Positions 22,906 through 31,201 of a DNA stretch of 64,000 nucleotides are shown here, piece after piece. Within the stretch, counting starts at the first letter, position 1. Each line of letters begins with the position of its first letter. The notes beneath the pieces are model-generated. The model saw nothing but the letters and a program-made list of their open reading frames with translations. It made no database searches and was not told where the DNA came from. This DNA is from Streptomyces diacarni (lineage in GTDB: Bacteria; Actinomycetota; Actinomycetes; Streptomycetales; Streptomycetaceae). The stretch covers positions 1-64,000 of the forward strand of contig NZ_QOIN01000036.1 in NCBI RefSeq assembly GCF_003323715.1, written 5' to 3'. A program made the translations under genes and the position numbers.

Positions 22906-23703
22906 ATGCACACACCGCACGACCCGCACGGGGATCCCGGCTCCGGCGACGGTGCGAGCCTGACGGAGCTGGCACAGCTCCACGGCTCGGACAAGTGGGG
23001 CACGCACCGCTACACGACGCACTACGAAAGGCACTTCCACCCGCTGCGCCACCTGCCGCTGCGGGTGCTGGAGATCGGCGTGGGCGGGCACGACGACCCG
23101 GAGGCCGGCGGTGCGTCGCTGCGCATGTGGCGCGACTACTTCCCGCACGCGCGTGTCCACGGCATCGACGTGTTCGACAAGTCGCCGCTGGACGAGGCCC
23201 GGATCCGCACCTTCCAGGGCCACCAGGCCGACGAGGACTTCCTCGACCACGTGATCGCACAGACCGGGCCGCTGGACCTGGTGATCGACGACGGCAGCCA
23301 CATCAACCGCGACGTCCTGGCGTCCTTCCGCAAACTCTTCCCCGTACTGCGGGAGGGCGGCTTCTACGTCGTGGAGGACACCCAGACCGCCTACTGGCCC
23401 GGCTACGGCGGCAGCAGCACCGAACTCGGCGACACCACGACGTCCATGGGCTTCCTCAAGACCCTCGTGGACGGCCTCAACCACGAGGAGTTCCTGCTGC
23501 CCGACTACACGCCCCGCTACACCGACAGCACCGTGGTGGCGGCGCACTTCTACCACAACCTCGCGCTCATCCAGAAGGGTGAGAACACCGAGGGCACGCT
23601 CCCGATGAGCCGCGCCCGTGTCCCCACGGTCGACCTCTCCGTGCCGCAGGCAAGGGCGCGGACACGAGAGCGGAGATCCGACGATCCGACCACGAATCAC
23701 TGA
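22906..23703 (+). CDS. Sugar O-methyltransferase, MycE/TylE catalytic-domain type
   Basis: A 265-residue protein that resembles the catalytic half of MycE/TylE: LTELAQLHGSDKWGTHRYTTHYERHF, the SAM motif LRVLEIGVGGHDDPEAGG (~52-69), and the metal/catalytic segment LVIDDGSHINRDVLASF followed by GGFYVVEDTQTAYWPGYGG. MycE is about 400 residues; the extra N-terminal domain is missing here, so this is a short form. MycE-type enzymes methylate sugar hydroxyls after glycosyl transfer (2-O on 6-deoxyallose or rhamnose). ATG 22906 is chosen because AGGAGG precedes it by 11 bases; ATG 22873, 14 bases after the glycosyltransferase stop, is an in-frame alternative. Operon position next to the transferase fits post-glycosylation tailoring. 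The C-terminal ~40 residues are polar and variable. Confidence 0.85.
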   Translation: MHTPHDPHGDPGSGDGASLTELAQLHGSDKWGTHRYTTHYERHFHPLRHLPLRVLEIGVGGHDDPEAGGASLRMWRDYFPHARVHGIDVFDKSPLDEARIRTFQGHQADEDFLDHVIAQTGPLDLVIDDGSHINRDVLASFRKLFPVLREGGFYVVEDTQTAYWPGYGGSSTELGDTTTSMGFLKTLVDGLNHEEFLLPDYTPRYTDSTVVAAHFYHNLALIQKGENTEGTLPMSRARVPTVDLSVPQARARTRERRSDDPTTNH

Positions 23704-23770
23704 GGGACCGAGCACGGGCGCCCGGCTCGCCGCCCGTGTTCTCCCGGCAGACCCAGAATGGCTCCCTCAC

Positions 23771-25018
23771 ATGGAAAAGCACGAGACAGTCCGACAGGTC
23801 GTCACGTGCCGGGTGTGCGAACGGGACGACTGGCAGGACGTCGTCTCCTTCGGCCCGGTACCGCTGGCCAACCAGTTCCTGCCGCAGGCCGACTCCTACG
23901 ACGAGCGGTTCTATCCGCTGGGCGTGCGCTCCTGCCGCTCGTGCCGGCTGATGAGCCTCACGCACGTGGTCGACCCGCAGATCCTCTTCCGCGACTACCT
24001 GTACGTGACGCCCGACTCGGAGATGATCACGCGGCACATGCGCTACGTCGTCGACGTGTGCCGCGAACGCTTCGAGATGCCCCGCGACGGCCTCGTCGTG
24101 GAGTTCGGCAGCAACACCGGGCGGCAGCTCATGGCGTTCCGCGACACGGGCATGCGCACGGTGGGCGTCGACCCGGCACGGAATCTGGCCGCGGTCGCCA
24201 TGGCCGACGGCATCGAGACCGTTCCCGAGTTCTTCTCCGCCGAGGCCGGCGCGTCCATCAAGGCCGATCACGGGCCCGCCAGGCTGGTGCTGGGGCGCCA
24301 CGTCTTCGCGCACGTCGACGACATCGCCGAGATCGCGGCCGGCGCCAGGGAACTGCTGAGCCCCCAGGGCGTGCTCGCCATCGAGGTGCCATACGCCCTG
24401 GACCTCCTCGAGAAGACGTCGTTCGACACGATCTACCACGAGCACCTCTCGTATCTGACGGTCGGCACCCTCGTCACCTTCTTCGAGCGGCACGGGCTGC
24501 GCGTGGTGGACGTGGAGCGGCTGGCGGTGCACGGCGGCTCGATCCTGGTGTTCGTCGGACACGCGGACGGCCCGTGGCCCGTGCGCCCGATCGTCGACGA
24601 ACTGCTCGAGACGGAGCAGCGCGCCGGAATGCACCTGGACGCCACCTACGAGGGCTTCGCCCGCAACGTCGCGGAGATCCGGGCGGAACTGCCCGCGCTC
24701 CTGCGCGGACTCGTCGCGCAGGGCAAGCGGATCGCCGGGTACGGCGCCCCCGCGAAGGGCAACACGATCCTCAACGTGTGCGGAATCGGCCTCGACGAGC
24801 TGGAGTTCTGCATCGACACCACCGACCTGAAGCAGGGCAAGGTGCTGCCGGGCACGCACGTACCTGTGCATCCGCCCGAGTACGCCAAGGAGCACGCCCC
24901 CGACTTCTACCTGCTCCTGGCCTGGAACTACGCCGAGGAGATCATCGGCAAGGAATCGGCGTTCCGGGACTCCGGCGGCCGGTTCATCCTGCCGATCCCC
25001 GAACCCGTGATCCTCTGA
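23771..25018 (+). CDS. NDP-hexose C-methyltransferase (TylCIII/NovU family)
   Basis: A 415-residue protein with the full architecture of this family: an N-terminal zinc site with Cys 13/16 (CRVC) and Cys 55/58 (CRSC), a SAM domain with VVEFGSNTGRQLMAF (~113-127), the catalytic-region segment IYHEHLSYLT, and a C-terminal domain GYGAPAKGNTILN. Relatives methylate C3 (TylCIII, EryBIII) or C5 (NovU, noviose) of TDP-4-keto-6-deoxyhexoses. No 2,3-dehydratase is in the window, so a 2-deoxy mycarose-type route is not supported here; a noviose-like or nogalose-like branched sugar fits better. The start ATG 23771 has only a weak ribosome site; the 67-base gap upstream gives room for none better. A hairpin terminator follows. 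Confidence 0.92.
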   Translation: MEKHETVRQVVTCRVCERDDWQDVVSFGPVPLANQFLPQADSYDERFYPLGVRSCRSCRLMSLTHVVDPQILFRDYLYVTPDSEMITRHMRYVVDVCRERFEMPRDGLVVEFGSNTGRQLMAFRDTGMRTVGVDPARNLAAVAMADGIETVPEFFSAEAGASIKADHGPARLVLGRHVFAHVDDIAEIAAGARELLSPQGVLAIEVPYALDLLEKTSFDTIYHEHLSYLTVGTLVTFFERHGLRVVDVERLAVHGGSILVFVGHADGPWPVRPIVDELLETEQRAGMHLDATYEGFARNVAEIRAELPALLRGLVAQGKRIAGYGAPAKGNTILNVCGIGLDELEFCIDTTDLKQGKVLPGTHVPVHPPEYAKEHAPDFYLLLAWNYAEEIIGKESAFRDSGGRFILPIPEPVIL

Positions 25019-25026
25019 GCGCCCCT

Positions 25027-25059
25027 CGCCCCCGGCACGCGGAACGCCTGCCGGGGGCG
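25027..25059. terminator. Hairpin between convergent C-methyltransferase and ketoreductase genes
   Basis: CGCCCCCGGCA (25,027-25,037) pairs with TGCCGGGGGCG (25,049-25,059), an 11-bp stem with an 11-base loop in the 49-base convergent gap. Confidence 0.7.
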
Positions 25060-25067
25060 CCGGGCGC

Positions 25068-25961
25068 CTACGCGGATCCGCGCGGCACCGCCCACAGGGG
25101 CAGCAGCTCCTCCAGCGCGCCGCCGAGCGCCCGGCGCCAGTCGCGGGGCGGATCGGCGCCGATGTCCCGCCACCGCCCGTGCCCCAGCACCGTGTACGCG
25201 GGGAGCTGTGCCGCCCTCCCGTACTCCGCGTCGCTGATCGGACGTACCAGCCCCGGATCGGCCCCGACCAGGCGGAAGACCTCGCGCGCGAGCTCGTACC
25301 AGGACGCCTCGCCTGAGTTGGTGGCGTGGAAGACCCCGTGCGCCCGGGGGGAGCGGCCCAGCGTGATCAACTGTGCCGCGACGTCCCCCGCCCAGGAGGG
25401 CTGCCCGTACTGGTCGTCGACGACATCGACGGTCTCGCCGGCCGCGGCCCGCTCGATCATCGTGCTGACGAAGCTGCGCCCCCGACGGCCGTAGAGCCAG
25501 GCCGTACGGGCCACGACCCCCGCCCCGGGCAGCCGGGCGAGGACGGCCTCCTCGCCCGCGAGCTTGCTGCGTCCGTACGCGGTGCCCGGCGCGGGCGGAT
25601 GGTCCTCGTCGTACGGCGCCCGTGCGTCCCCGGGGAAGACGGCGTTGGTCGAGACGTGCACCAGCCTCGCCCCGTGCACGGCGCACGCCTCGGCCAGCCT
25701 GCGGGGCCCCTCGGCGTTGACCCGCAGCGCCCGGGCCCAGTCCGTCTCCGCGCCGTCGACGGCCGTGTACGCGGCGCAGTTGAGCACCACGTCGGGGCGG
25801 TGCTCGGCGAACACGGCGCGCAGCGCGTCCGGTTCGGCGATGTCCAGCGCCGCCCGGTCGAGGACGGCGACCTGGTCACCGCCCCGCTCGCTCTCCCGCG
25901 CCAGCGCCCCGGTCACATGGTGTCCGAGCCTCCCGCCCCCGCCGGTCACCATCCACCGCAC
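25068..25961 (-). CDS. dTDP-4-keto-6-deoxyhexose 4-ketoreductase, RmlD family
   Basis: A 297-residue SDR of the RmlD/StrL/NovS group. It has the nucleotide motif MVTGGGGRLGHHV, LNCAAYTAVDGAETDWARALRVN, and the Tyr-Lys pair in AYGRSKLAGEE. Where RmlD normally reads STDYVFDG, this protein reads STNAVFPGD, a substitution at the conserved Asp that sets it apart from the housekeeping enzyme and may alter substrate or stereochemical preference. GTG 25961 is preferred, six bases after AAGGGG; ATG 25952 is an alternative. It should reduce the C4 keto group of the epimerised, C-methylated sugar, the last step before transfer. This is the last gene with an obvious role in the biosynthetic cluster, so I place the right boundary near 25,961. 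Confidence 0.88.
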   Translation of the reverse strand: MRWMVTGGGGRLGHHVTGALARESERGGDQVAVLDRAALDIAEPDALRAVFAEHRPDVVLNCAAYTAVDGAETDWARALRVNAEGPRRLAEACAVHGARLVHVSTNAVFPGDARAPYDEDHPPAPGTAYGRSKLAGEEAVLARLPGAGVVARTAWLYGRRGRSFVSTMIERAAAGETVDVVDDQYGQPSWAGDVAAQLITLGRSPRAHGVFHATNSGEASWYELAREVFRLVGADPGLVRPISDAEYGRAAQLPAYTVLGHGRWRDIGADPPRDWRRALGGALEELLPLWAVPRGSA

Positions 25962-26177
25962 CAACGGCCCCTTCCGCAGACACTCCGCCGTCGAAAGCGG
26001 CAGCGTACGCGGCGCCTCTAACCGTCTCCCAAAAGTCCACTTCCGTGCGGGTGAAGCCAACGAGGTGCGGCACCCCCGCCGTCGGTGCGCGGACGCAAGC
26101 GCACCCGCCGTCGCCTTGCGGGCGGGCGGCGCCCATGGGCCGGTCCGTGTACGGCGCCCTCGCGGTACGGTCTGCGC

Positions 26178-26432
26178 ATGAAGGGGAGACGGGTGGCGGT
26201 GGGTGGTGCCGTGGCGGCGGTCGTGGCGGCCTGCGCCGGAGGGGTCCTGATCTCCCAGGCCTCGGACGACGGGGACGACGCCGGCCGCGCGGACCGGGAG
26301 TGCGCCCGGCTCCTGGACCGCGTGCAGCGCGGTGAACGCGAGTACGCCGACTACCTGGCGGCGGACACGCTACCGACCGCGTGCGTCCCCGAGGCGAAGA
26401 AGCGCGGCATCCTCGACGAGGCGCCGCGCTGA
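26178..26432 (+). CDS. Small secreted or membrane-anchored hypothetical protein
   Basis: An 84-residue protein: positively charged start MKGRRVAV, one hydrophobic segment GGAVAAVVAACAGGVLI (~9-25), then a hydrophilic acidic part with a Cys pair (RECARLLDRV ... TACVPEAKKRG). It could be a signal anchor or an uncleaved signal peptide; AACAG could be read as a weak lipobox. I do not recognise the family. It lies alone between the ketoreductase (divergent) and set A of the secretion-like genes (convergent), with a short hairpin after its stop. Coding potential is supported by length, hydrophobic leader and codon use, but the evidence is modest. Confidence 0.55.
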   Translation: MKGRRVAVGGAVAAVVAACAGGVLISQASDDGDDAGRADRECARLLDRVQRGEREYADYLAADTLPTACVPEAKKRGILDEAPR

Positions 26433-26437
26433 GGGAC

Positions 26438-26457
26438 GCCGGGCCCGCGAGCCCGGC
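26438..26457. terminator. Short hairpin terminator between convergent genes
   Basis: GCCGGGC and GCCCGGC form a 7-bp stem with a 6-base loop, directly after the small gene at 26,178-26,432 and 14 bases from the stop of the convergent gene. Confidence 0.5.
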
Positions 26458-26471
26458 ACGATCCGAACGAG

Positions 26472-27476
26472 CTAGTGGGAAGTCATCGCGCGCTCGGCCC
26501 GTGCGGCGGCGTCGCGGGCCGCTTCGAGGCGTGCCTGGTGCTCCACGACGGCGGTGAACGCGCTGCCCGACTCGCCGGGTATCTGGTTGCGCATCCGTAC
26601 CACGGCCACGCCGGCCTGGATGGCCGTCTCCAGGTCGGGGATCTCCAGCCAGAGGGCGTGGGCGCAGTCCGCCACCGCTTCGGCCTGCTCGTCCGCCCCC
26701 TGGTAGTGCCAGCGTTCGGCGATGTCGCGGTAGAGCCGGACCGCGCCGCTGACGTCACCGGCCATGGAGGTGATGCGGGCACGGGCCTCACGGATGCGGA
26801 GGGCGTCGGGGTGGGAGAGGCCGAGCGCGTTGGCGGTCTGGTCGTCGAGCCGTGCGGCCAGCGTCAGTGCGTGGTCCACTCGGCCCGCCGCCGCGTGGGC
26901 GTTGAGGTGGGTCACGGCGTCGGCGAGGGACCCCGGCGTCACGGGCGGCCCGGCCGCCGGGGCCGGAGTCGGGGCCGGGGACGGATCCGCAGCCGGGGCG
27001 GGTGCGGGCTCGGGGGCGGGCGCCGGCTCGGGAACGGGTGTTGGCGCAGGGGCGGGCGCCGGCTCGGGCGCGGGGGTCTGCGCGGGGCGGGGCGTCGGCA
27101 CCGTGCCCGCACCCGCGCCCGCGTCCGCCCCGGGGGCGGTGCTCGGAGCGGCGGGAGCGGGAGAGCCGGCGGCCCGTGCGGGGGCGCGCTTCTTCGGTGC
27201 CTTCCCCCGCTGGCCGCCGCCCGCGAGTTCACCCACCGCTCCGTCGGGAGAGATGACCAGGAGCCACACCGCGCCGTCCGGTTCGGTGGCCTGTGCCCGT
27301 ACCGGTCGGCCGAGCCCGGCGGCCGCCGCGGCCACGGCGTCGATGGCCGAGGCGCGGTCGGGGTGTTCGGACGCGGGGAGGAGCGGCCCTGAGACGGTCA
27401 CCCGGCCGTCGTCCGTGACGACGAAGGCGTACGCCGGCCAGGCGGGCACCTCGGCGGGCTCGTACGTGGTGGGCAT
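26472..27476 (-). CDS. Set A: shared-N-domain protein with Pro/Ala linker and TPR-like C-terminus
   Basis: A 334-residue protein. Residues ~12-85 (AYAFVVTDDGRVTVSG ... VWLLVISPDGAVGEL) match the N-terminal domain of the proteins at 35,823 and 54,074: a strand with F-V-V/I, a DG/GA turn, V-S/T-V-x-G, a helix rich in Ala, PV-x-A, and a final V-x-PDG. A ~70-residue Pro/Ala repeat linker follows (APAPTPVPEPAPAP style). The C-terminal ~130 residues are helical and TPR-like (LADAVTHLNAHAAAGRVDHAL ... GDVSGAVRLYRDIAERWHYQG) and resemble the C-terminus of the 54,074 protein. ATG 27476 follows AAAGGAG. It is last in the minus-strand unit transglycosylase-lipoprotein-this gene. No known function; probably a cytoplasmic component of the set A apparatus. 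Confidence 0.8.
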   Translation of the reverse strand: MPTTYEPAEVPAWPAYAFVVTDDGRVTVSGPLLPASEHPDRASAIDAVAAAAAGLGRPVRAQATEPDGAVWLLVISPDGAVGELAGGGQRGKAPKKRAPARAAGSPAPAAPSTAPGADAGAGAGTVPTPRPAQTPAPEPAPAPAPTPVPEPAPAPEPAPAPAADPSPAPTPAPAAGPPVTPGSLADAVTHLNAHAAAGRVDHALTLAARLDDQTANALGLSHPDALRIREARARITSMAGDVSGAVRLYRDIAERWHYQGADEQAEAVADCAHALWLEIPDLETAIQAGVAVVRMRNQIPGESGSAFTAVVEHQARLEAARDAAARAERAMTSH

Positions 27477-27511
27477 GAAGCTCCTTTCTGGTCAGGTCCA
27501 AACGAAAGCCC

Positions 27512-28228
27512 CTAGCGCACGGTGACGTCGGCGACGTGCCACTCCGCGTCGGCCTTCTTGCGCACGAGGTGGACGAACGCCGCGGCGGTGGTGGGTTTCT
27601 GCGTCCAGCCGTCGCGCCCGTGCGGGGTGGTGGTGAGGGTCCACTGCCGCCAGGCCACGGTGTCGGTGTCGTCCGGTTTCGCCGCGTCCTCCGTCTTCGC
27701 CAGCTCCACGGTGGTGTAGGCGCGGTGCCGCTTCCACGTCGCCCACTGGGCACCGGGGGCGGAGCGGGGCCGGTGCTCGCTCAGTTGCCGTGCGTACGAC
27801 GGTGTCAGCCAGCCCGCGTCCGCCGTGCGGGTGCCGGCGTCCTGCGGGCCCTGGTCGACCGTGGTGTCGAACGTCCACATCGCGGTGAGCGTTCCCTTGC
27901 CGACCGCGTCGGCGTCCGTCTGGTCGACGTCGCCGGGTTTCGGAACGCCGCCTTTGGGGGTGCCGCCCTGCGGGGCGGTCTCGGACTCGGTGGGGGAGGG
28001 GGGAGGCGTGTGCGTGTCGGGCGAGGCCGGGGCCGACGACGTGCCGGAGCCGGTCGGGTCGGGCGCCGGAGAGGAACCGGCCGCGTGTGCGCGCTGTTTG
28101 CCGCCGCCGTTGTCACCGCCGTCACCGTCACTGCCGCTGAGGCCGCATCCGGCGGCGGTGAGCGCGAGTGTGAGCGTGAGCGCGAGCGCCGTGGTGGCGG
28201 CGGTGGCGCGGGATCCGAGTGGCGTCAT
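27512..28228 (-). CDS. Set A: probable lipoprotein of the secretion-like locus
   Basis: A 238-residue protein. It begins with a signal peptide MTPLGSRATAATTALALTLTL and a lipobox-like LTAAGC, so lipidation at Cys ~28 is likely. A Gly/Ser/Pro/Thr-rich linker (~30-90) follows, then a globular C-terminal domain (~95-238) ending with FVHLVRKKADAEWHVADVTVR, whose alternating pattern and final strands fit an NTF2-like/VirB8-like fold. Its ATG (28,228) overlaps the stop of the transglycosylase gene by four bases (ATGA), showing translational coupling. Set B has no counterpart at this position. Function unknown; an outer-face component of the apparatus is the most economical idea. Confidence 0.75.
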   Translation of the reverse strand: MTPLGSRATAATTALALTLTLALTAAGCGLSGSDGDGGDNGGGKQRAHAAGSSPAPDPTGSGTSSAPASPDTHTPPPSPTESETAPQGGTPKGGVPKPGDVDQTDADAVGKGTLTAMWTFDTTVDQGPQDAGTRTADAGWLTPSYARQLSEHRPRSAPGAQWATWKRHRAYTTVELAKTEDAAKPDDTDTVAWRQWTLTTTPHGRDGWTQKPTTAAAFVHLVRKKADAEWHVADVTVR

Positions 28229-29256
28229 CCGAACCGCCTCACCTTCTGGGGCCTGCTGGTGTAGTAGCTGTCGCCGAGGTCGCTGATCTTCACCACGTCG
28301 CCTGTCTTGGGGGCGTGGATGAACTGGCCGTTTCCGAGGTAGATGCCGATGTGGTCGAAGCTGCCGTGCAGATTGAAGCCGATGACGTCACCGGGCCGCA
28401 TGTCGTCGCGGGCGACCTCGCGGCCCTCGGTGACCTGCGTCTGCGAGGTGCGGGGAAGGAGGGTGCGGCCGCTGCTCGCGTGGTAGACCGCGTACTGCAC
28501 GAGGCTGGAGCAGTCGAATCCGACCGTGCCCGCGCCCTGCGCGAACCCTCGTCCGGGCCCTTCGGGTCCGCCGCCGCCCCACGCGTACGGGGTGCCGAGC
28601 CACTTCTTGGCGTAGGCCACCACACGGTTGCCGAACGTGCCGCCGTCCTCGACCGCCATGTCCCCCGAGTAGTCGGCCATCGAGGTGACGATCTTCGACA
28701 CGTAGTTCTGCGTCTCCGGATACGGCGGCAGGCCGCCGAACTTTTCGACCGCGCCGGGGCCCGCGTTGTAGGCGGCGAGTATCAGCCGCGTCGGGTCGCC
28801 GCCCAGCCCCAGCTTCGTGACCTTGCCCGCGAGCCAGCAGTCGTACCGTGCCTGGGTCATGATGGCGTCGCCCGGCGTGAACGGGTCGGCCTCGCCGTCC
28901 GGTTCCGAGCCGCCGTCCTTGCCCGCCGCGTCCACCCCCCACGTCTTCCAGGTACCGGGGAGGAACTGGCTGAGGCCCTGCGCCCCGGCGCCGCTCTCCG
29001 CCGACGGGTTCCAGTTCGACTCGGCCGCGATCTGTGCGGCGATCAACGGGGCGCTGACCTCCTTGCACTCCTTGCCGGCGCGCTCGATCCACTGGAGGTA
29101 ATCGGGCGGTACGTGCTCGCCGTCGAGCGCGGTGACGAGTCCTCGGGGAGCGCGTGACTCCTCCTCGTCGGCGGCCGCCACCACGGACAGGCCGACCACC
29201 ATGGTGAGCAGCACGGCGAGGAGACCCCCCGCCCATCTCACCGTGGTCGTGGTCAT
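28225..29256 (-). CDS. Set A: bifunctional lytic transglycosylase / NlpC-P60 endopeptidase
   Basis: A 343-residue exported cell-wall enzyme. A signal peptide or anchor (~residues 8-29) is followed by an SLT-type transglycosylase domain: catalytic Glu in AAESNWNP (~79), then AQGLSQFLPGTW and LAAYNAGPGAVEKFGGLPPY. The C-terminal NlpC/P60 domain has Cys ~249 (GFDCSSLVQY), His ~302 (FDHIGIYLGNG) and the third-position His ~314 (FIHAPKTG), a complete Cys-His-His triad. Such fusions (VirB1-like plus C40 peptidase) open peptidoglycan for conjugation and type IV secretion machines in Gram-positive bacteria. ATG 29256 has AAGGGGG upstream. It is divergent from the ParA-like gene, sharing a 128-base promoter region, exactly as in set B. 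Confidence 0.92.
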   Translation of the reverse strand: MTTTTVRWAGGLLAVLLTMVVGLSVVAAADEEESRAPRGLVTALDGEHVPPDYLQWIERAGKECKEVSAPLIAAQIAAESNWNPSAESGAGAQGLSQFLPGTWKTWGVDAAGKDGGSEPDGEADPFTPGDAIMTQARYDCWLAGKVTKLGLGGDPTRLILAAYNAGPGAVEKFGGLPPYPETQNYVSKIVTSMADYSGDMAVEDGGTFGNRVVAYAKKWLGTPYAWGGGGPEGPGRGFAQGAGTVGFDCSSLVQYAVYHASSGRTLLPRTSQTQVTEGREVARDDMRPGDVIGFNLHGSFDHIGIYLGNGQFIHAPKTGDVVKISDLGDSYYTSRPQKVRRFG

Positions 29257-29384
29257 CCGCAACCCCCTTGAACCAGTTCGATCGAGAGTCCGTATGTGGG
29301 CCCGTAGTCGAAAAGCAGCGCTCGGAACGTGTGTCAACTCGTGCAGTGCGTTGCGGCGTCGTGTCCGCGTCGAAGGGAGATGCC

Positions 29385-29993
29385 ATGGCCGGGGATGCGC
29401 CGGTTTCCAACCCCTGGCTGTCGCCGGCCCGCCCTTCGGGGGGCAACAACGGAGAGCCGCAGCGATCGGTTCAGGACGTACCCACAGCGCTGACGGGCCC
29501 CGCGGCACCCCAGGCGGGTGTGCCGCGGCCCGCGCACGTGCTGCCCGTCTCCGCACCGCAGGCGGCCGCGGGCCCCGCGTGGTGGTGGCTGGGTGTCCAC
29601 GGCGGCGCGGGCGTCACCACGCTGGAGCAGGCCGTGCCCGGTGGCCGGGACGCGGGCCGCGCCTGGCCCGCGGGCGACGTGCCGCAGCCCGTGGTGCTCG
29701 TCGCGCGGTCCGGCGCGGTCGGCCTCAAGGCCGCCCAGAGCGCGGCGCAGCAGTGGGCCTCGCAGATGGTGACGGGTGTCGAACTGCTGGGTCTGGCCGT
29801 CGTCGCAGACGCCCCGGGCCGCCGCCCGCGCCCCCTGCGCGATCTGGTGCGCCTCGTCTCCGGTGCCGTGCCCCGCCTGTGGGAGATCCCGTGGGTGGAG
29901 CCGTGGCGGCTGGGCGAATCGCCGACGGCTCATGTGCCCAGCCAGTGCGCGCCGTTGGCACGCGACCTGTCCCGACTCACCCGACGCGCGTAA
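29385..29993 (+). CDS. Set A: ParA/MinD-like protein with a degenerate P-loop
   Basis: A 202-residue protein. After a Pro/Ala-rich N-terminus (~65 residues) comes GVHGGAGVTTLEQAVPGG, which keeps the spacing of a ParA/MinD deviant Walker A (KGGxGKTT) but has neither lysine. The following strands VVLVARSGAVGLKAAQ and LLGLAVVADAPGRRPRPLRDLVR, then LWEIPWVEPWR, are shared with the larger set B protein at 51,784. Loss of the P-loop lysines predicts little or no ATP hydrolysis, suggesting a scaffold or adaptor. ATG 29385 follows AAGGGAG. It is the first gene of the plus-strand set A operon, 14 bases before the pilin-like gene. Confidence 0.75.
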   Translation: MAGDAPVSNPWLSPARPSGGNNGEPQRSVQDVPTALTGPAAPQAGVPRPAHVLPVSAPQAAAGPAWWWLGVHGGAGVTTLEQAVPGGRDAGRAWPAGDVPQPVVLVARSGAVGLKAAQSAAQQWASQMVTGVELLGLAVVADAPGRRPRPLRDLVRLVSGAVPRLWEIPWVEPWRLGESPTAHVPSQCAPLARDLSRLTRRA

Positions 29994-30007
29994 AGGGGAA
30001 GATCCGC

Positions 30008-30325
30008 ATGTCCACTCTGTTGGCCGCCGTCTCGGCCGCCTCGCAGCACCTCGTCTCCGTCGCCGCCGACCCGGCGCCCTCCGGAGTGCCGGATGTCGGC
30101 GGCGGAGAGGCGCCGCCCGGAGCCGACGGTCTGCTCACGGTGCTCAAGTGGGTGGCCTGGTCCGTCACGGCCCTGTGCGTCGCGGGCATCTTCGGCGTCG
30201 CCGCGCGGATGGCCGTGGACCACTCCAAGGGGGGCGGCCGCGAACACGTCAAGGGCCTGGGTTTCGTCCTGGGCGCCTGTGTGCTCGTCGGCTCGGCCTC
30301 CGGCGTCGTCGGCGCGCTGGTGTGA
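30008..30325 (+). CDS. Set A: small two-helix membrane protein (VirB2/pilin-like position)
   Basis: A 105-residue protein with an N-terminal segment containing Ala/Ser/Val, a Pro/Gly-rich region, and two hydrophobic helices (LLTVLKWVAWSVTALCVAGIFGVAARM, ~43-68, and LGFVLGACVLVGSASGVVGAL, ~83-104) separated by a short basic loop DHSKGGGREHVKG. Length, two helices and gene position match VirB2/TrbC-like or PrgF-like small subunits of type IV systems. Set B has two such proteins (51,131 and 51,485), with the same helix-basic loop-helix plan. ATG 30008 is preceded by AAAGGGGAAG. No sequence family is recognised with certainty; the call is structural and positional. Confidence 0.7.
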   Translation: MSTLLAAVSAASQHLVSVAADPAPSGVPDVGGGEAPPGADGLLTVLKWVAWSVTALCVAGIFGVAARMAVDHSKGGGREHVKGLGFVLGACVLVGSASGVVGALV

Positions 30326-30397
30326 CGGTGCGCTGGTGTGACGGCGCGAGAGGCGTAGGGAGCTGACATGCGCGGCGCAAGAATGGGGAGGGACGAC

Positions 30398-31201
30398 ATG
30401 GCAGAGTCCGGCAATCGCGCGGAGCGCGACGAGCCGCAGAGCCCGTGGCTGCGGACCGGCTTCGTGCTGGCGGTCGCGTTCCTCGGCTTCGTGGCCGTCA
30501 TCGGCGTGGTGGTGCTCACCTCCTCCGGGTCCTCCGAGGCAGGGGGCGGAGCCGCCAGGGCCGCGGCGTCGCGGAAGCCGGCCGCGCCGCAGCCGGGCGG
30601 CGAGGGCGCAGGGGGCGGGGGCGCGGACGGCGGCTCGTCCACGGCCTTGGACGAGAAGGCCGCGTGCCCGCGGCTGGGCGACACCGGCAAGGAGGCGCCC
30701 ACAGCGGCGCCCGAGGGCGTGACGTGGAAGCTGTTCGGCACCGTCGCACTGCCGGCGTCCAAGGCCGCGGGCCCTGCCGTGGTCGGCGGGGACGTGGCGC
30801 GCTGCTACGCGCACACGCCCGTCGGAGCGCTGCTGGCGACCAGTCAGATCAGCGTGCGGTACCTGGCGGCCGACGACTGGCTGAAGGTGACGCGGGCCCA
30901 GGTGCGCGGCGCGGGCCGGGAGCCCTACATCACCGCGCGGACCAAGTCGGAGGACGAGGCGGAGTCCGAGAGCGGGGACGGCGCCGTGCAGGGCCAGATC
31001 GCCGGCTTCAAGTTCGTCACGTACACCGGCGACTCGGCGGTGATCCAGACAGTGTGGCGGTTCCCCGACGGACGGATGCAGGCCGCCACCACGACCGTGC
31101 TGTGGCAGGACGGGGACTGGCGCCTGGAGTACCCGGCCGATCCGCCGGCGCCCACCCCGGTCGACTCCCTGGCCGGATACGTCGAGTGGGGTGGTGTGTG
31201 A
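30398..31201 (+). CDS. Set A: VirB8/TcpC-like single-pass membrane protein
   Basis: A 267-residue protein: short cytoplasmic head, one transmembrane helix (TGFVLAVAFLGFVAVIGVVVLTS, ~17-39), an Ala/Gly-rich stalk, and an extracytoplasmic domain with the block CYAHTPVGALLATSQISVRYL. The set B protein at 50,358 has the same block (CYAHTPMGAVMAAHSILTHM) and ends similarly with a W-x-L/V-x-x strand and a Gly-rich tail. Topology and position before the VirB6-like gene fit VirB8/TcpC. ATG 30398 (GGGGAGGG five bases upstream) is preferred over the in-frame ATG 30368. The stop codon overlaps the next start (TGATG at 31,199-31,203), indicating coupled translation. Confidence 0.78.
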   Translation: MAESGNRAERDEPQSPWLRTGFVLAVAFLGFVAVIGVVVLTSSGSSEAGGGAARAAASRKPAAPQPGGEGAGGGGADGGSSTALDEKAACPRLGDTGKEAPTAAPEGVTWKLFGTVALPASKAAGPAVVGGDVARCYAHTPVGALLATSQISVRYLAADDWLKVTRAQVRGAGREPYITARTKSEDEAESESGDGAVQGQIAGFKFVTYTGDSAVIQTVWRFPDGRMQAATTTVLWQDGDWRLEYPADPPAPTPVDSLAGYVEWGGV

